From CAYUAG01 sp046483025 (GTDB taxonomy: Bacteria; Zhuqueibacterota; QNDG01; CAYUAG01), in the NCBI GenBank assembly GCA_046483025.1, contig JAWODZ010000250.1, forward strand, positions 1 through 15,518: a stretch of DNA of 15,518 nt, given 5' to 3'. Position numbers and translations under genes: made by a program. Positions within the stretch are counted from its first letter, which is position 1. Each line of letters opens with the position of its first letter. A model generated the notes under the pieces. The model did not search any database. It was not told the origin of the DNA and was given only the letters and a program-made list of their open reading frames with translations. Of this stretch, positions 13,702 to 15,518 are shown one piece after another.

Positions 13702-14940
13702 ATGAATATCAATATTGTTGAAGCAGTAAAAGAAATTGCAAAACAACGTAATATTGATCGTGATATTGTTAGTAAAATATTAGAAGATCTTTTCCTTAAT
13801 ATGATAAGGAAAAAATATGGAACTGATGAAAATTTTGATTTATTTGTTAATATTGACAAAGGAGAGGTAGAGATATATCAGTTAAAAACCATTGTCGAGC
13901 AAGTTGAAGATCCTGTCAAAGAAATATCATTAGAAGATGCTAAGAAACTTGAGCCTGATCTGGAGTTAGGTGATGAGTTTGTTGAAATAATTAATCCAAT
14001 GAAATTTGGCAGAAGATTAATAAACTCTGCTAAACAAAGTTTAAATCAGAAGATACGACAGGCGGAGAAAGAAGTACTGTATGATGAATTTAAGGATCGT
14101 ATCGGAGAGATTATTATTGGCGATATTCGGCAGATAAACAGACAAGAAGTTTTAGTTTATATCGATAATATGGAAGTAAGCTTGAAAAAATCCGAACAAA
14201 TTCCCAATGAAAGATATTATCGGGGAGATACAATACGGGCAGTAATAAAAGAAGTTTCTAAAACCAACCGTGGTCCTGAAGTGATAATTTCTAGAACAGA
14301 TCCTCAGTTTCTTCTCCGCTTGTTTGAAATAGAAGTTCCTGAGATTTATGACGGCATCATAGAAGTTAAAGCAATAGCACGTTATCCTGGGGAGAGAGCA
14401 AAGATTGCAGTTTTTTCAAATGATCAGCGCATTGACGCAGTAGGAGCTTGTGTGGGATTAAAAGGAGTAAGAATACAGGCTATTGTAAGAGAATTGAATA
14501 ATGAAAAGATTGATGTAATTAACTGGAACAATGAGCCCCAAATATTTATCAGCAGAGCTTTGAGCCCTGCAAAACCAGTTTTAGTAGAAGTAAATGAAGA
14601 TGATGATACTGCAACGGCGGTTATTCCGGATGAACAAATATCTTTATCAATTGGAAAGGGCGGACGTAATAGACAGCTTGCATCTCAGCTTACTGGTTAT
14701 GAAATTACTACAGTTAAAGAATCTGAATATGCTGAAGGTGGAGAGAAAGAAGAGAAGCTTTTTCTTTCAGATGTATCTGAATTGTCCAAGACAATAATTG
14801 ATAAACTCTCTGCTGCAGGTTATGAGACAGCGGATGAAGTATTAGATGCCGGCAAAGAGCAGTTATTGGAGGTAAGGGGATTTGGTGAAAAAACTATTGA
14901 TAAGATCATAGAAACATTAAATTCATATTATGAAGAATAA
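13702..14940 (+). CDS. nusA: Transcription termination/antitermination factor NusA
   Basis: This 412-residue NusA binds RNA polymerase and nascent RNA and modulates pausing, termination and antitermination. The N-terminal polymerase-binding domain spans residues 1 to about 130. S1 is about 135-198, KH1 about 230-285 (VGACVGLKGVRIQAIVREL) and KH2 about 300-340 (IPDEQISLSIGKGGRNRQLA). A C-terminal helix-hairpin-helix domain spans about 355-408 (VRGFGEKTIDKI). The length and single C-terminal HhH repeat are normal for NusA outside the gamma-proteobacteria. The ATG at 13702 has AGGG upstream. The gene sits 14 bases after rimP and 24 bases before infB. No ylxR gene lies between nusA and infB, unlike many Gram-positive bacteria. 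Confidence 0.97.
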   Translation: MNINIVEAVKEIAKQRNIDRDIVSKILEDLFLNMIRKKYGTDENFDLFVNIDKGEVEIYQLKTIVEQVEDPVKEISLEDAKKLEPDLELGDEFVEIINPMKFGRRLINSAKQSLNQKIRQAEKEVLYDEFKDRIGEIIIGDIRQINRQEVLVYIDNMEVSLKKSEQIPNERYYRGDTIRAVIKEVSKTNRGPEVIISRTDPQFLLRLFEIEVPEIYDGIIEVKAIARYPGERAKIAVFSNDQRIDAVGACVGLKGVRIQAIVRELNNEKIDVINWNNEPQIFISRALSPAKPVLVEVNEDDDTATAVIPDEQISLSIGKGGRNRQLASQLTGYEITTVKESEYAEGGEKEEKLFLSDVSELSKTIIDKLSAAGYETADEVLDAGKEQLLEVRGFGEKTIDKIIETLNSYYEE

Positions 14941-14964
14941 TAATTTTTTAATTAAGGGGTTTTA

Positions 14965-15518
14965 TTGAGCAAAAGGACGAAAAAAAAGGATAGAATTTAT
15001 AGAGTAGCTAAAGAGTTTCATCTATCCAATGAAGAACTCATTGATTTTTTAAAGAGTCATAATTTTAAAGTTCGTAATCAGATGTCTCAAGTAACAGATA
15101 AGATGTATGATCTGATAAAGTCTCATTTTGCTCAGGAAGAAGTTGAACAAGCCCCCAAAGAATCTGATTTTAAGAAAAAACTGGAAGAAAAGAAAATTGA
15201 AGAAGAGGCAAGGAAACAGGCAATTCGTCAAGAGATTGATGATGTTATAGAACGTTCTAAAGGAACTATTGCTGAAAAAGGAAAAGAAGAGATCAAAGAA
15301 AAAGAACCGTCCTTGGTCGACAAGGAAGAAGATACTAAAGCCGGGGGGAAAGAGATTGTAGAGGAAGTCGATAAAGACAAGAAAAAACGTATAACCAAAA
15401 AGAAACCTAAGGAAGAGAAAGAAAAAAAAGAAGTAGAAAAGAAACCTAAACGCCATTTAAAGCGAAGGCCGATAAAGAAGAAAAAGAAATCAGAATTCAA
15501 GAAAGTTGATAAAGCTGC
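14965..15518 (+). CDS. infB: Translation initiation factor IF-2, N-terminal part (truncated by window end)
   Basis: An open frame of 184 codons runs from a TTG at 14965 to the window end without a stop. It begins MSKRTKKKDRIYRVAKEF. Residues about 12-52 match the IF2_N domain (RVAKEFHLSNEELIDFLKSH, then VRNQMSQVTDKMYDLI). The rest is the highly charged Lys/Glu linker typical of IF-2, rich in KEEK and KKK runs; the GTPase domain must lie beyond the window. AAGGGG (14954-14959) stands five bases before the TTG. No ATG with a ribosome-binding site exists near this start, so TTG is the probable initiator. IF-2 brings initiator tRNA to the 30S subunit; position after nusA is its conserved place. 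Confidence 0.9.
   Translation, partial: MSKRTKKKDRIYRVAKEFHLSNEELIDFLKSHNFKVRNQMSQVTDKMYDLIKSHFAQEEVEQAPKESDFKKKLEEKKIEEEARKQAIRQEIDDVIERSKGTIAEKGKEEIKEKEPSLVDKEEDTKAGGKEIVEEVDKDKKKRITKKKPKEEKEKKEVEKKPKRHLKRRPIKKKKKSEFKKVDKA

Noticed and set aside
15049..15456. Phe-rich open frame on the minus strand opposite infB
   Set aside because: It is the antisense of the Lys/Glu-rich IF-2 linker; AAG/GAA codons read backwards give Phe, Leu and Ser. The plus strand shows clear IF2_N homology and a ribosome-binding site.
1..15518. CRISPR arrays, insertion sequences, rRNA genes and attachment sites
   Set aside because: No regularly spaced repeats, transposase or integrase motifs, rRNA-like stretches, or flanking direct repeats were seen; the single tRNA shows no duplicated 3' end nearby.

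Overview
The window is about 15.5 kb of low-GC bacterial DNA. It suggests a Gram-negative, diderm member of the FCB (Bacteroidota-like) superphylum, probably not a typical Bacteroidota. FecR with a Bacteroidota-type C-terminal domain, an STN domain, a TonB C-terminal domain, a lipoprotein and a secreted DPP4-type peptidase all imply an outer membrane. However, most genes have strong Shine-Dalgarno sequences (AGGAGG, GGAGGT, AGGAGA), and the best promoter candidates look like ordinary TTGNNN/TATATT sigma-70 sites. Bacteroidota usually show neither. The lineage call is an inference.

Left part (1-4881, minus strand): a secreted S9B dipeptidyl-peptidase IV-like protease, then an OPT-family transporter, then a response regulator with a four-cysteine C-terminal module. 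Together they could release short peptides outside the inner membrane, import them, and adjust a response through a phospho-receiver.

Centre (5139-8595, plus strand): an ECF sigma factor, a FecR anti-sigma/signal-transfer protein, an unusual periplasmic protein joining an STN signalling domain to a TonB C-terminal domain, and a small lipoprotein. A strong intrinsic terminator closes the unit. No TonB-dependent receptor is present, although STN domains usually sit on such receptors. This is the most novel-looking system in the window.

Right-centre (8597-11893): a zinc alcohol dehydrogenase with its own promoter, overlapping tail to tail with a Mut7-C-type protein whose expected PIN-like acidic residues are largely replaced, and an M20 metallopeptidase transcribed away from the next block.

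Right end (11928-15518, plus strand): tRNA-Arg(CCT), a single-domain CheY-like regulator, a membrane-anchored TPR protein, and the translation/transcription operon rimP-nusA-infB. infB starts with TTG and runs off the end. An intrinsic-terminator-like hairpin lies immediately before the rimP ribosome-binding site, where it could act as an attenuator for the NusA-encoding operon. There is no gene-free stretch over 300 bases; the longest gap is the 257-base divergent region 4882-5138. I saw no insertion sequence, CRISPR array, rRNA or attachment site.
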